Below, piece by piece: positions 1 to 7,728 of a stretch of DNA of 32,448 bases. The notes below the pieces were generated by a model. It saw only the letters and a program-made list of their open reading frames with translations. It did not search any database and was not told the origin of the DNA. The position numbers and the translations under genes were made by a program. Source of the stretch: Fibrobacteria bacterium AD312 (GTDB lineage: Bacteria > Fibrobacterota > Fibrobacteria > Fibrobacterales > Fibrobacteraceae); contig LIUM01000016.1 of NCBI GenBank assembly GCA_001462345.1, positions 1-32,448 of the forward strand, in the 5' to 3' direction. Each line of letters starts with the position of its first letter. The first letter of the stretch is position 1.

Positions 1-456
1 TATTTTTTTCTACTCGAACCTTCACTATTTGATTATCCAATCAAATAACGTTCGGTTCTTCATGAAAAAAACTGTGTTAGTTTAGAAGGGCTTCTCATTT
101 TCGTGCAATTGCATTTCAAAAAAGCTCATCAATAACAGCCATTCCCGTCTGCTATGCAACTATTGGGATTTAATTGAAATAGGTTATTTTTTCATTTGAA
201 TCTTCGCTATTGAATTTACAATTCAATATACGCTTGATTCGGCATGAAAAAACTCAGTTAGGCTTAGATGAGCATCCTATTTTCATGCAATTACATTTTA
301 AGAGGAACTCGTCGGCAACAACCATTCCCGTCTGCTAATTAGCTAGTGTTTGTTAATTGAAGTCCATTATTTTTTTCATTTGAATCTGTGCTATTTGCTT
401 TACAAGTCAATGACGCTTGATTCGGCATGAAAAAACTAAGGCGGATTAGTCTCGCG
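1..456. repeat. Tandem intergenic repeat, unit about 186 bp, roughly 2.4 copies
   Basis: Three successive blocks (about 1-185, 186-371, 372-456) share the same order of motifs: a segment ending in a 'ttgattcggcatgaaaaaact'-type core, then 'ccattcccgtctgct'. The third block is cut short. No credible gene lies here. The same motif family occurs in reverse orientation at 30646-30700 and 32364-32448, so it is a dispersed, orientable repeat and not a local duplication only. Its function is unknown; a repeated terminator-like or REP-like intergenic element is a guess. Confidence 0.7.
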
Positions 457-458
457 AA

Positions 459-606
459 AATCAGTTTACGCAAAGTGGAAAATCAATTCATGCGAAGGGG
501 AGGTTGATTCATGGGAATGAAAAATCAATTCATGCGAAGGGGAGGTTGATTCATGGGAATGAAAAATCATTTGTGCGAAGTGGAAATAGATTTATGGGGA
601 TGTGAA
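459..606. repeat. 42-bp tandem repeat, about three copies
   Basis: Units start at about 481, 523 and 565. The first two are essentially identical and the third is degenerate. Each unit consists of two related half-units of about 21 bp ('tcaattcatgcgaagggg' and 'ttgattcatgggaatg'). A further diverged half-unit precedes at about 459. The repeat lies between the left-end repeat and the 3' end of dusA. No coding content is evident. Confidence 0.8.
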
Positions 607-635
607 ATTATTATTGATTCGCGCAAAAAACACAT

Positions 636-1616
636 CTAAATTTCTGAAACGGCGTTGATGGCTTTAATCACGGTTTCGATTCCTGCGCCTCTTCGATTTG
701 CTTCTTCGCTGATGATTTGTCGATATCTTCTCGCGCCAGGGATGCCATTAAAAAGACCAAAAAGATGCCTTGTCATCATGGTTAAAGGGCAACCTTCTTT
801 AAGCTGTTCTTCCATGTACGGTAAGAATGCTTTTAGTAGCGCTTTTTGATTTGGAGGAGCAATTGACTTTTGACCAAAAATACGTTCATCGGCTTCGGCT
901 AAAAACCAAGGATTTTCATAAGCTTCTCTACCAACCATTACTCCATCGACTTTTTTGAGAATTTCTTCAACAGTATTTAGAGATTGAACGCCTCCATTAA
1001 GAGAAATACTTAAATGAGGCATTTCTTCTTTAATGCGATAGACATAGTCATACAACAAGGGGGGCTTCGTTCTATTTTCTTTAGGGCTTAATCCTTTGAG
1101 CCAAGCTTTTCTGGCATGAATAATAAAAGTATTGCAACCCGTCTCTGCAATGGTCTTCACAAAATCAATAAAGAACTCATAAGAATCATCGTGATCCACC
1201 CCAATACGCGTTTTTACAGACACTGGAATTGAAACGGCTTTTTGCATTGCAGAAATACACTCGGCGACAATATTTTTTTCTTTCATGAGACAGGCGCCAA
1301 ATGCACCACTTTGGACTCGATCCGAAGGACAACCGCAATTAAAATTAATTTCTGAAAAACCAGCGTCTTCCCCCATTTTTGCACATAATGCAAGTTCGGA
1401 AGGGTTGTTTCCTCCTAATTGCAGGGCTACAGGGTGCTCTTCAGGATTATGCCTTAGGAATCGGTCAGCTCCTGCATTAATAAGGGCGTGGGTAGTCACC
1501 ATTTCGGTGTATAAAAGGACGTGTTTGCTTATTAATCGTAAAAAATAACGCTCATGACGATCCGTATAGTCGAGCATAGGTGCAATTGAAAGTCTTCTAT
1601 TAAAATTCAAATCCAT
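636..1616 (-). CDS. dusA: tRNA-dihydrouridine synthase, DusA type
   Basis: This is a 326-residue FMN-dependent enzyme that reduces uridine to dihydrouridine in the D loop of tRNA in the cytoplasm. It opens with the family signature APMLDYTDRHERYF, followed by YTEMVT, QLGGNNP and the catalytic-cysteine region NFNCGCPSDRVQSGAFGA near residues 92-109. VKTRIG and NGGVQ follow in the barrel, and GREAYENPW in the phosphate-binding region. These positions and the length fit DusA better than DusB or DusC. It is transcribed away from the aspartoacylase operon, with only 34 bp between the two starts, so any promoters must overlap the coding ends. No truncation is seen. Confidence 0.96.
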   Translation of the reverse strand: MDLNFNRRLSIAPMLDYTDRHERYFLRLISKHVLLYTEMVTTHALINAGADRFLRHNPEEHPVALQLGGNNPSELALCAKMGEDAGFSEINFNCGCPSDRVQSGAFGACLMKEKNIVAECISAMQKAVSIPVSVKTRIGVDHDDSYEFFIDFVKTIAETGCNTFIIHARKAWLKGLSPKENRTKPPLLYDYVYRIKEEMPHLSISLNGGVQSLNTVEEILKKVDGVMVGREAYENPWFLAEADERIFGQKSIAPPNQKALLKAFLPYMEEQLKEGCPLTMMTRHLFGLFNGIPGARRYRQIISEEANRRGAGIETVIKAINAVSEI

Positions 1617-1650
1617 AAGGTAAAGTTAGTTTTTCTACCTTTCTTTGCGT

Positions 1651-2547
1651 ATGGATAAGATAAAAACAATGATTATCTCCGGTGGAACCCACGGTAATGA
1701 ATTAACCGGAGTGCAATTAATTAAAAAATGGACCACTAATCCAGAACTGTGCAAAAAAAGAGCAAGTGATATTAATCTTGATATTGTTCTGGTAAACCCC
1801 TCTGCAGTGGCCGTAGTAAGACGTTATGTCGATCATGATTTAAATAGAAGTTTTGCTGATTATATGCTTAATGGGGCGCCACGTTCTCTATGTGTAGAAT
1901 GGAATCGGGCTCAAGAATTAAATCAGATGTATGGCCCCAAGGGTGATTCCACAAAAACGGATTTGATTATAGATATTCATAATACCGAATCAAATATGGG
2001 TGTTTGCTTAATCTTGTCAGAAAAGAATGCGTTCACGATGAGAGCATCTGCGGAAATTGCAAATGAATTTTCGGATGTCCATATTTATCTTCAACCAGAA
2101 AAGCGAACCACGTCTCCTTATTTTGGTACCATTGCTCGGGCGGATATCTGTGTTGAAGTGGGGCCTCAGAGCCATGGCACTTTACGGGCAAGTCTTTTTG
2201 AAAAAACGGAACAAGTGGTATACCGTTACCTAGAACTCGCTTCGGAATGGAATGCAGGGCTACTACAACAAAAAGCAAAAAAGAAAGTAACCGTGTTTAC
2301 GCAACATAAAGATATTGATTACCCTAGAGATCGTAATGGCAACATTAGTGCGATGATTCATCCTAATCTTCAAAATGCAGATTATGCGGAGTTAAAACCT
2401 CAGGATCCTTTATTTAGAACGTTTGATGGGAAAGATATTCTCTTTGAAAATGATTACAGTGTTTGGCCGTTGTTTATTAATGAAGCGGCTTATTATGAAA
2501 AGAAAATAGCGATGAGTACTACATTAAAATCAGTTGAGGAATGGTGA
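1651..2547 (+). CDS. Aspartoacylase-like zinc amidohydrolase (ASPA/AstE family)
   Basis: The protein has about 298 residues, close to vertebrate aspartoacylase. GGTHGNELTG carries the zinc ligands His14 and Glu17. YVDHDLNRSF is the substrate-binding block, IDIHNTESNMG supplies the third zinc ligand, and VEVGPQSHG carries the catalytic glutamate region. Family knowledge predicts hydrolysis of N-acyl-aspartate or a related N-acyl amino acid; the real substrate is not known from sequence. I prefer the ATG at 1651 over an in-frame TTG at 1645, because the glycine-rich strand then begins at the usual distance from the start. It is the first gene of a tight operon, and its stop overlaps the next start. 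A succinylglutamate desuccinylase role is less likely, since no arginine-degradation genes are nearby. Confidence 0.9.
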   Translation: MDKIKTMIISGGTHGNELTGVQLIKKWTTNPELCKKRASDINLDIVLVNPSAVAVVRRYVDHDLNRSFADYMLNGAPRSLCVEWNRAQELNQMYGPKGDSTKTDLIIDIHNTESNMGVCLILSEKNAFTMRASAEIANEFSDVHIYLQPEKRTTSPYFGTIARADICVEVGPQSHGTLRASLFEKTEQVVYRYLELASEWNAGLLQQKAKKKVTVFTQHKDIDYPRDRNGNISAMIHPNLQNADYAELKPQDPLFRTFDGKDILFENDYSVWPLFINEAAYYEKKIAMSTTLKSVEEW

Positions 2548-3149
2548 TGAGCAAAAGTGATTTAGAAAAAAAAATGCAGACCTTTTTAGGTACTCTTCAA
2601 GAACAAAAAGAGCTTGGATGGGAGTCTCATTTTAATGAAATTTTGGATGCTTTTGAAGATTTTTTAATCAACAGACCAGAGCCTCCAGAAGAGTGGAAAG
2701 CTCGTTTAGGAGCGAATGCAAAAAAGTTTGATTACTACCAAATTGTGCTACCAGCTGATTTTGAAGACCCATACGAAGAAGATTTAGGCAATATTCACCG
2801 TTTAAGGGCCGAATTTGAATCTGTTCCTGTGACAATGGCTATAGAGCATTTGCTTATTAGCCGAAATTACTTTATTTTTGAGAATAGGCATGCAGAACCA
2901 ATACCTGCTCCTCGTCCGTTGTTAATGCTTGAAAGCGTCGATGATGAAGGCTCGAAAATAGATTGGGATTGTTGTATTACAGTATTTTCAGATGGGAGCT
3001 TTTACGCCTACAACATTCGTAACGACCAAGAAGAGGTTTTGGGAGAGGACATTAAGTTAGTACTAGAAGATCAAATGGATGTTCTTTCGGAGATGCAGCT
3101 TGTGATCCCTGTTGAAGGCAGAGATTATGGTATTTTAAGGAGTGAATAA
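2547..3149 (+). CDS. Conserved-looking protein of unknown function, acidic
   Basis: I do not recognise a family. The predicted protein has about 200 residues, is strongly acidic, and lacks a signal peptide or membrane segment, so it is probably cytoplasmic. The N-terminal 50 residues look helical and charged. The rest contains mixed strand-like segments (WDCCITVFSDGSFYAYNI). The ATG at 2547 is chosen over 2541 because it overlaps the aspartoacylase stop (TGATG) and sits 6 nt after a GAGGA ribosome binding site at 2536-2540. Its stop overlaps the next start by one base. This spacing indicates translational coupling within a four-gene operon, which is the only functional hint. Confidence 0.8.
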   Translation: MSKSDLEKKMQTFLGTLQEQKELGWESHFNEILDAFEDFLINRPEPPEEWKARLGANAKKFDYYQIVLPADFEDPYEEDLGNIHRLRAEFESVPVTMAIEHLLISRNYFIFENRHAEPIPAPRPLLMLESVDDEGSKIDWDCCITVFSDGSFYAYNIRNDQEEVLGEDIKLVLEDQMDVLSEMQLVIPVEGRDYGILRSE

Positions 3150-4429
3150 TGTTTTGGAAAAACGTCTCCATTGCTTTAATTAGCATCCTCTATACGGGGA
3201 CGTTTGCTTCTTTTATTCAAACGCCTATTCCTCCTTCATTTAATAAAAACTTTTTTCAAGATACCAATGCCGATGGAAAAATGGATCGAATTGTATTTCA
3301 GTTTTTAGGGGGAATCACCCAAGAATATATCGACGGGATGATTGATAGTATTGTGGTTGTATGGATAGATAGTTCTTCTCAAAGAACCTCTTTCACCATA
3401 TTGCCCTCTTCCTTAAAAATAGATTCCTCCTATAACCGTCTAGTTTCTTATGATCTTTCAGAAAATGAACCAACACAATCTTATTTGACTTCGTTAAATG
3501 AATTCATCTATGGCGATTATGGGACAGCTGTTTTGTATCAAGGCAATGGGGAAGCTATTCCCATTAGCATGAAAGATCAAATGGCTCCAGTGATTCAAGA
3601 AACATTTTTTAAGAGTTATCGTGGTCAAGGAAGTGATACTTTAATAATCACCTTTTCTGAACCTTCTTTTGAAAATCAGAATTGCGGTTTTATTGTGGAG
3701 TATAAATCTATAGATGAGAATGTGTTCGAGTGGCAGTACTCTTCCTTTTATTGGAACGTTCTACATCGCAAGGCATTCTTTATTTTAGATCAAGAATTTT
3801 CTAGTAAAGAGACAATGACTCCTAGAGATTCTATTCGGATTAAAGCGAACTGCATTATGGATTCATCGAAAAATCAAAATCCAGAATCGACTCCTTTTGT
3901 GGCATTAAAGGGCTCTTATCCTCTTGAAATTTATACCGTAAACAAAGCCACTTTTATTGAAAACAATCAATTAAAAAATAGGCCTGCTTTTGAATTAGAA
4001 TTTTTGCCTTTCGCTTCTAACTACCCAAATGATACGGCTATAGGAGTGGGTGTTGATATTGGTGGTCAGGAATTTGAAACAGTGATTCGAGAAGAACTCC
4101 GTTTGCGTTACCCTTCACTTGAAATAGGAAAAGATGAAAAAATTGATTTATCGAAAATCAAGATTGTAACTAAAATGAGTGTTTTCACAAGCCTTGGTAC
4201 TTATGTCGCGAGTGATGAGGCTTCTTTTAAGGGTTCTGATTCTCGATTAGAAAATCAAGGAAAACGAGTTTTCTTCCGTTGGAACTTCTTAAGTGATGAA
4301 GGCCGTTTTGTGCAAACAGGCGTTTATTTAGTCGATGTGGATGTCCGTATTTCTTACAATGGCCATGCTGTTTATCAAACAAAAGATAAAGAAAATCGAA
4401 TGCAGTCATGGGGTGTTTTAAGACGATAA
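3149..4429 (+). CDS. Exported protein with DxNxDGxxD calcium-type loop, unknown function
   Basis: The 426-residue product begins with a signal peptide (about residues 1-20, ending GTFA). Right after it comes DTNADGKMDRI (residues 38-46 carry the Asp/Asn ligands), a calcium-binding loop of the EF-hand/TSP3 kind. The middle is strand-rich with no recognised catalytic motif. Near the C terminus, FRWNFLSDEGRFVQTGVYLV resembles the FlgD/Ig-like template seen at the end of many secreted proteins in Fibrobacter and Bacteroidetes-type genomes. The start codon overlaps the stop of the upstream gene (TAATG). A cell-surface or periplasmic structural role is inferred only from export and fold hints. Confidence 0.75.
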   Translation: MFWKNVSIALISILYTGTFASFIQTPIPPSFNKNFFQDTNADGKMDRIVFQFLGGITQEYIDGMIDSIVVVWIDSSSQRTSFTILPSSLKIDSSYNRLVSYDLSENEPTQSYLTSLNEFIYGDYGTAVLYQGNGEAIPISMKDQMAPVIQETFFKSYRGQGSDTLIITFSEPSFENQNCGFIVEYKSIDENVFEWQYSSFYWNVLHRKAFFILDQEFSSKETMTPRDSIRIKANCIMDSSKNQNPESTPFVALKGSYPLEIYTVNKATFIENNQLKNRPAFELEFLPFASNYPNDTAIGVGVDIGGQEFETVIREELRLRYPSLEIGKDEKIDLSKIKIVTKMSVFTSLGTYVASDEASFKGSDSRLENQGKRVFFRWNFLSDEGRFVQTGVYLVDVDVRISYNGHAVYQTKDKENRMQSWGVLRR

Positions 4430-4432
4430 TTT

Positions 4433-5293
4433 ATGGAACCATTAGAACTAGAAATTCATAAAAAATATATTGAACGATTAAATGTTTCTTTTCAAACGAC
4501 AGAAACGAAAATAAATACATTAGAACAATTAGCATTTAAATACGACTTATTTTTTTTAGATGCTTTCGGCACTCTCTATAATCAAAATCATTACGTATAT
4601 CCTGGTGCTTTAGAAATGGTTCGCTATTTAAGGCAGAAGGGGAAAACAATCCGCTTGCTTACTAATGCTGCCTCACAACCAGTAGTGAAATTATTAAAAG
4701 AGTTATGGGTTATGGGGTTTGACTTTTTACATGAAGAAGTGGTGACTTCAGGCGATCTTTTAACGCTTGAAAATCAAAAGCAAAATATTCAGGAAGCGTT
4801 TTATTTAGGACGCGAAACAGGCGTTGCTTTTTTAGAAGCGGCGGGGATTACTTTTTCTGAAAACCCAAAATATCCAGTTGTGATCCTTTCAAATGTAGTG
4901 CGCGAAGTGGAGTTACGAGAAAAAGCAATCGAAATATTAAAAAGACCAAATAGCAAATTGATTGTATTAAATCCAGACCCTTGGGCTCCAAGTATCGATG
5001 GCTCTCGAAAGCCCGTTTCAGGAGCTTTTGCATATTATTTGATTCAGCAAACGAATGCCGAAGTGATTTATTTAGGAAAACCTTTTACGACCATATTTTC
5101 TGAAGCCTTGAAAAAATTCCCTAAATCCACAAAAGCCATTATGATTGGAGATTCTCTTGGAACAGACGTATTGGGCGCCTGTGCTGCAGGAATCGATTCT
5201 GCTTTGATTTTAGGGCGTAACACACCAAAAGAAAGCGTCGCCGAAGATGAAGTTAAGCTAGGCATACGCCCTACGTACTATTTGAATATTTGA
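4433..5293 (+). CDS. HAD-superfamily class IIA (NagD-like) hydrolase
   Basis: The 286-residue protein shows the class IIA HAD layout. Motif I is FLDAFGTLY with Asp43, motif II is LLTNAAS near residue 77, a C2-type cap lies in the middle, the lysine motif is YLGKPFTTIF, and motif IV is MIGDSLGTDVLGA near residue 240. The usual second aspartate of DxDGT is replaced by Phe45. This fits the subgroup I recall as TIGR01459, whose consensus has an aromatic at that place, so phosphatase activity is uncertain. It starts 3 nt after the upstream stop and ends the operon. A role in phosphate-ester or nucleotide housekeeping is plausible, but no substrate can be read. Confidence 0.88.
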   Translation: MEPLELEIHKKYIERLNVSFQTTETKINTLEQLAFKYDLFFLDAFGTLYNQNHYVYPGALEMVRYLRQKGKTIRLLTNAASQPVVKLLKELWVMGFDFLHEEVVTSGDLLTLENQKQNIQEAFYLGRETGVAFLEAAGITFSENPKYPVVILSNVVREVELREKAIEILKRPNSKLIVLNPDPWAPSIDGSRKPVSGAFAYYLIQQTNAEVIYLGKPFTTIFSEALKKFPKSTKAIMIGDSLGTDVLGACAAGIDSALILGRNTPKESVAEDEVKLGIRPTYYLNI

Positions 5294-5319
5294 TGGATTA
5301 AATAACTTATCAAATAAAA

Positions 5320-5358
5320 ATGGGCCTTATGCATTTATTTGTATAGCATCAAGCCCAT
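5320..5358 (+). terminator. Probable hairpin ending the 1651-5293 operon
   Basis: ATGGGCCTTATGC at 5320-5332 pairs with GCATCAAGCCCAT at 5346-5358 (11 of 13 positions), 27 nt after the HAD stop codon. A clean T-tract is missing, so it may be a stabilising or weak terminator hairpin. Confidence 0.5.
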
Positions 5359-5417
5359 TGAATTTCATTTAAGATTTATTATACGCAAATTTTGTAATAG
5401 CGAAAGAGATCTTTTTT

Positions 5418-5692
5418 TTACCTCTTTACAGCAGTGATTGTCTTTGAACCATTGCGAACGAGATAAAGGCCAGCGTTTAAGTTTTGCAAGTGCAAAACAC
5501 CGTCCATTAATTCTGCATTCGTGAGTTTTCCAGTCCAAAGCAAATTCCCTTGCAAATCAAAAACTTGAGAAATCGGACTCGTTGCATTTGAATTCAAATG
5601 AATTTCGGCAGGAATTACTCGATTACTTTCGCCGCTAAAAACAAAAGTCGTTATCGATTTTGCAGGAAGCGTGTAAGAATTCGCTGTCGCGA
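5418..5692 (-). pseudogene. Orphan C-terminal remnant of a secreted GH30-like xylanase or glucanase
   Basis: This open minus-strand frame of about 91 codons has no start. It begins just after a stop at 5693-5695. It first reads ATANSYTLPAKSITTFVFSG, which is the closing strand of the beta domain in GH30 glucuronoxylanases and related enzymes. A short spacer follows, then a sorting-type tail containing ISQVFDLQGNLLW and LNAGLYLVRNGSKTITAVKR, like the tail of the enzyme at 24114. The catalytic domain is gone: the DNA upstream changes directly to a short spacer and the 12-cysteine protein gene. I read it as the 3' scar of a deleted plant-fibre enzyme. The GH30 assignment rests on one motif. Confidence 0.7.
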
Positions 5693-5728
5693 TTTATTCT
5701 CCTATAATTTTACATACGCATTTTGAAC

Positions 5729-6559
5729 TTAATTATTTTTGCATCGCATCGCTGCACCTGTCGCATAATTTTCAATGAATGTCGGATCTGCCATCGTTTT
5801 GCGCAGCAATTGTTCTAGCGTAAAATTTTTCTTGATGTCTTTTACAATGCAACTGCAAATATTTTTCGTTGCCTTCGTTTGGCAAGAGCTCATTAAGAAC
5901 TGCTCCATTTGTGGCGTATACGTTTTAGGAATGCATGGCATAAAAAGTTCAACGGTCAAAGAGTCATCTAATTTCCCTTCCTCATTGATTGAACTCAAGA
6001 TTTTTTGTATGTAACCACTAGAAAGTATTTTCTCGTAACTGCATTCACAAGTGCTCGTTGCCTGTTTGTTACCAAAGTATGGAATCAACTCTGTATCGCA
6101 TTGCGCCATGAACATGTTTTTGAATTGGGGCGATTCTATCATGGCGGCCATCATTCCTTGAGCAAAGGCAGCTTCAATGTCCATATTTTCCATTGCCTCA
6201 AAATCTCCACTCGAAAGAGTGGATTGCGTTTTTTGATTACTTTTATTTTCGTTTGCGGCCATTGCCCCGAGGGACGTGCCCGATTTGGTTTTTGCATTGC
6301 ATTCTTTAGAAGTACTTTTGATAAAATTGGAATAGCCTAGGTCGCTTTGTCCGCTTTGCATTTTAAGTTCAATGGCGTCGATTTGCGATTGGGTATATTT
6401 TTGTTCCATCTTTTTGAAAACACATTCGCAAAAAACACTTGACGAGCCTCCATCAATACAGCTGCTGACAAAGTTTGTGCGGGTTTCTTTAGAAAGTGTT
6501 GCAAAGGAAAAAACGGCGATAAATAGGATAAGGCAAAGAATTTTCATAGAATTTTTCAT
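5729..6559 (-). CDS. Exported protein with three C...CxC...C modules, unknown function
   Basis: The 276-residue product has a signal peptide (about residues 1-20, ending FSFA). The mature part contains twelve cysteines in three equal sets: C34-C44-C46-C87, C154-C171-C173-C209 and C226-C235-C237-C273. Each set is C-x(8 to 16)-C-x-C-x(35 to 40)-C inside a helical, charged segment. The first spacer region (88-148) is Ser/Asn/Met-rich and has no cysteine. The regular pattern suggests three disulfide-knotted helical modules, or metal binding at CxC, in the periplasm. I know no named family with this arrangement. Upstream of its start lies the 3' end of the GH16 gene on the same strand, 35 bp away. 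Confidence 0.8.
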   Translation of the reverse strand: MKNSMKILCLILFIAVFSFATLSKETRTNFVSSCIDGGSSSVFCECVFKKMEQKYTQSQIDAIELKMQSGQSDLGYSNFIKSTSKECNAKTKSGTSLGAMAANENKSNQKTQSTLSSGDFEAMENMDIEAAFAQGMMAAMIESPQFKNMFMAQCDTELIPYFGNKQATSTCECSYEKILSSGYIQKILSSINEEGKLDDSLTVELFMPCIPKTYTPQMEQFLMSSCQTKATKNICSCIVKDIKKNFTLEQLLRKTMADPTFIENYATGAAMRCKNN

Positions 6560-6594
6560 AGTATGATAGTATAGTAAATTGATATTAAATACAT

Positions 6595-7593
6595 TTAGTT
6601 ACTAGTGTTCTTGTACACTCTTATGTAGTCCACGAGCATTTCGGTGGGGAACTGTGTGTCGTCCACTTCGAAACCAGGCCAGGTGCCTGCTACCGCGACG
6701 TTCAAGATAAAGAAAAATTTCTTGTGGAAGGTGTCCATGTCGCCTGCTTCGGCGATCGCGATTTCTTGGTACTTAAAGTCGTCTACGTACATGGCGATGG
6801 CATTCTTATCCCAAGTCATTTTGTAAGTGTGAAACTCTGAAATATCCATAGGGTAGCTAGTGCCGTAATAGTCTCTGGTGCTGTTGCCGTAGTTTGCGTG
6901 TGCACCGTCGTGAGCCCAGTGGTGTGTGCCGTAGACAACGCTCTCGTCGTTGATGGCTTCGATAATGTCAATTTCACCGCAGGCAGGCCAGCTGACCTCG
7001 TCGATGTTATCGCCGAGCATCCAGAAGGCAGGCCAGATCCCTTTACCCACGGGGAGTGCAATACGGGCTTCGATTGTCCCGTAGACGAAACTGAACTTGC
7101 CCTTGCTAATAATGCGGGCCGATGTGTAGCTCGCTGTTTCGAAGTTTTCCTTAATCGCACGAATATGCAGGATTCCGTCTTTGATGTAGGCGTTTTCTGC
7201 ACGGTCGGTGTAGTATTCCCATTCGTTATTGCCCCAGCCGCTGTTGCCAATTTCAAAACTCCAATTGGCGTTATTGATGGTGGTGCCATTGAATTCGTCT
7301 GCCCATAGAAGGTTTGAGTCAAGAGCAAGCTCTGAGGAGCTGCTTGATGGCTCGGAACTTGATGATGTCATTGTTGATGAACTACTTGATGACTCGGCAT
7401 TCGATGATACATTGTTCGCAGAAGAGCTGCTGACAGTTTCTGAACTGCTGATTGGTTCGGCATTGGAACTGCTTGCGATTTCGGAACTGCTAGTAATTTC
7501 ATTTTCGTGAGCATCGTTTACGTCAGAAGAACAGGCGTAAAAGTTCGCCATAAGTGTTGCGGTGGCAATAATGCTGAAATACTTAAGACCCAT
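6595..7593 (-). CDS. GH16 endo-beta-1,3-glucanase (laminarinase-type) lipoprotein
   Basis: The 332-residue enzyme probably cleaves beta-1,3 or mixed-linkage glucans at the cell surface. A signal segment ends at a lipobox-like FYAC with Cys21. A poly-serine linker (about 35-90) leads into a GH16 domain (95-329). The domain contains WADEFNG, NNEWEYYTDR, YGTIEARIALP, FWMLG and the active site GEIDIIEAI, with nucleophile Glu207, Asp209 and acid/base Glu212. The extra residue in ExDxxE is typical of laminarinases as opposed to lichenases. It is not circularly permuted like the classical Fibrobacter lichenase. The coding DNA is visibly richer in GC than its neighbours, which suggests acquisition or a different expression class. 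Confidence 0.93.
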   Translation of the reverse strand: MGLKYFSIIATATLMANFYACSSDVNDAHENEITSSSEIASSSNAEPISSSETVSSSSANNVSSNAESSSSSSTMTSSSSEPSSSSSELALDSNLLWADEFNGTTINNANWSFEIGNSGWGNNEWEYYTDRAENAYIKDGILHIRAIKENFETASYTSARIISKGKFSFVYGTIEARIALPVGKGIWPAFWMLGDNIDEVSWPACGEIDIIEAINDESVVYGTHHWAHDGAHANYGNSTRDYYGTSYPMDISEFHTYKMTWDKNAIAMYVDDFKYQEIAIAEAGDMDTFHKKFFFILNVAVAGTWPGFEVDDTQFPTEMLVDYIRVYKNTSN

Positions 7594-7680
7594 AAGTTAA
7601 AAATACGATTTTATAAAGCAATGAAGTGTAAATCTTTATATTAGTGTTCGAAAGCGGGGTTTGCAATACAAAACATTATA

Positions 7681-7714
7681 AAAAGCAAGTGCATTTAAGG
7701 TTGCACTTGCTTTT
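7681..7714 (-). terminator. Rho-independent terminator of the TIGR02171-type gene
   Basis: There is a perfect 13-bp stem, AAAAGCAAGTGCA at 7681-7693 and its complement at 7702-7714, with an 8-nt loop. On the minus strand it follows the stop at 7729 by 14 nt and is followed by T residues. Confidence 0.85.
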
Positions 7715-7728
7715 AAGTATTCTTGCTC

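Noticed and set aside
6816-7328. Long ORFs on other frames across the GH16 gene
   Set aside because: They are shadows favoured by the GC-rich third positions of the GH16 frame; no motifs.
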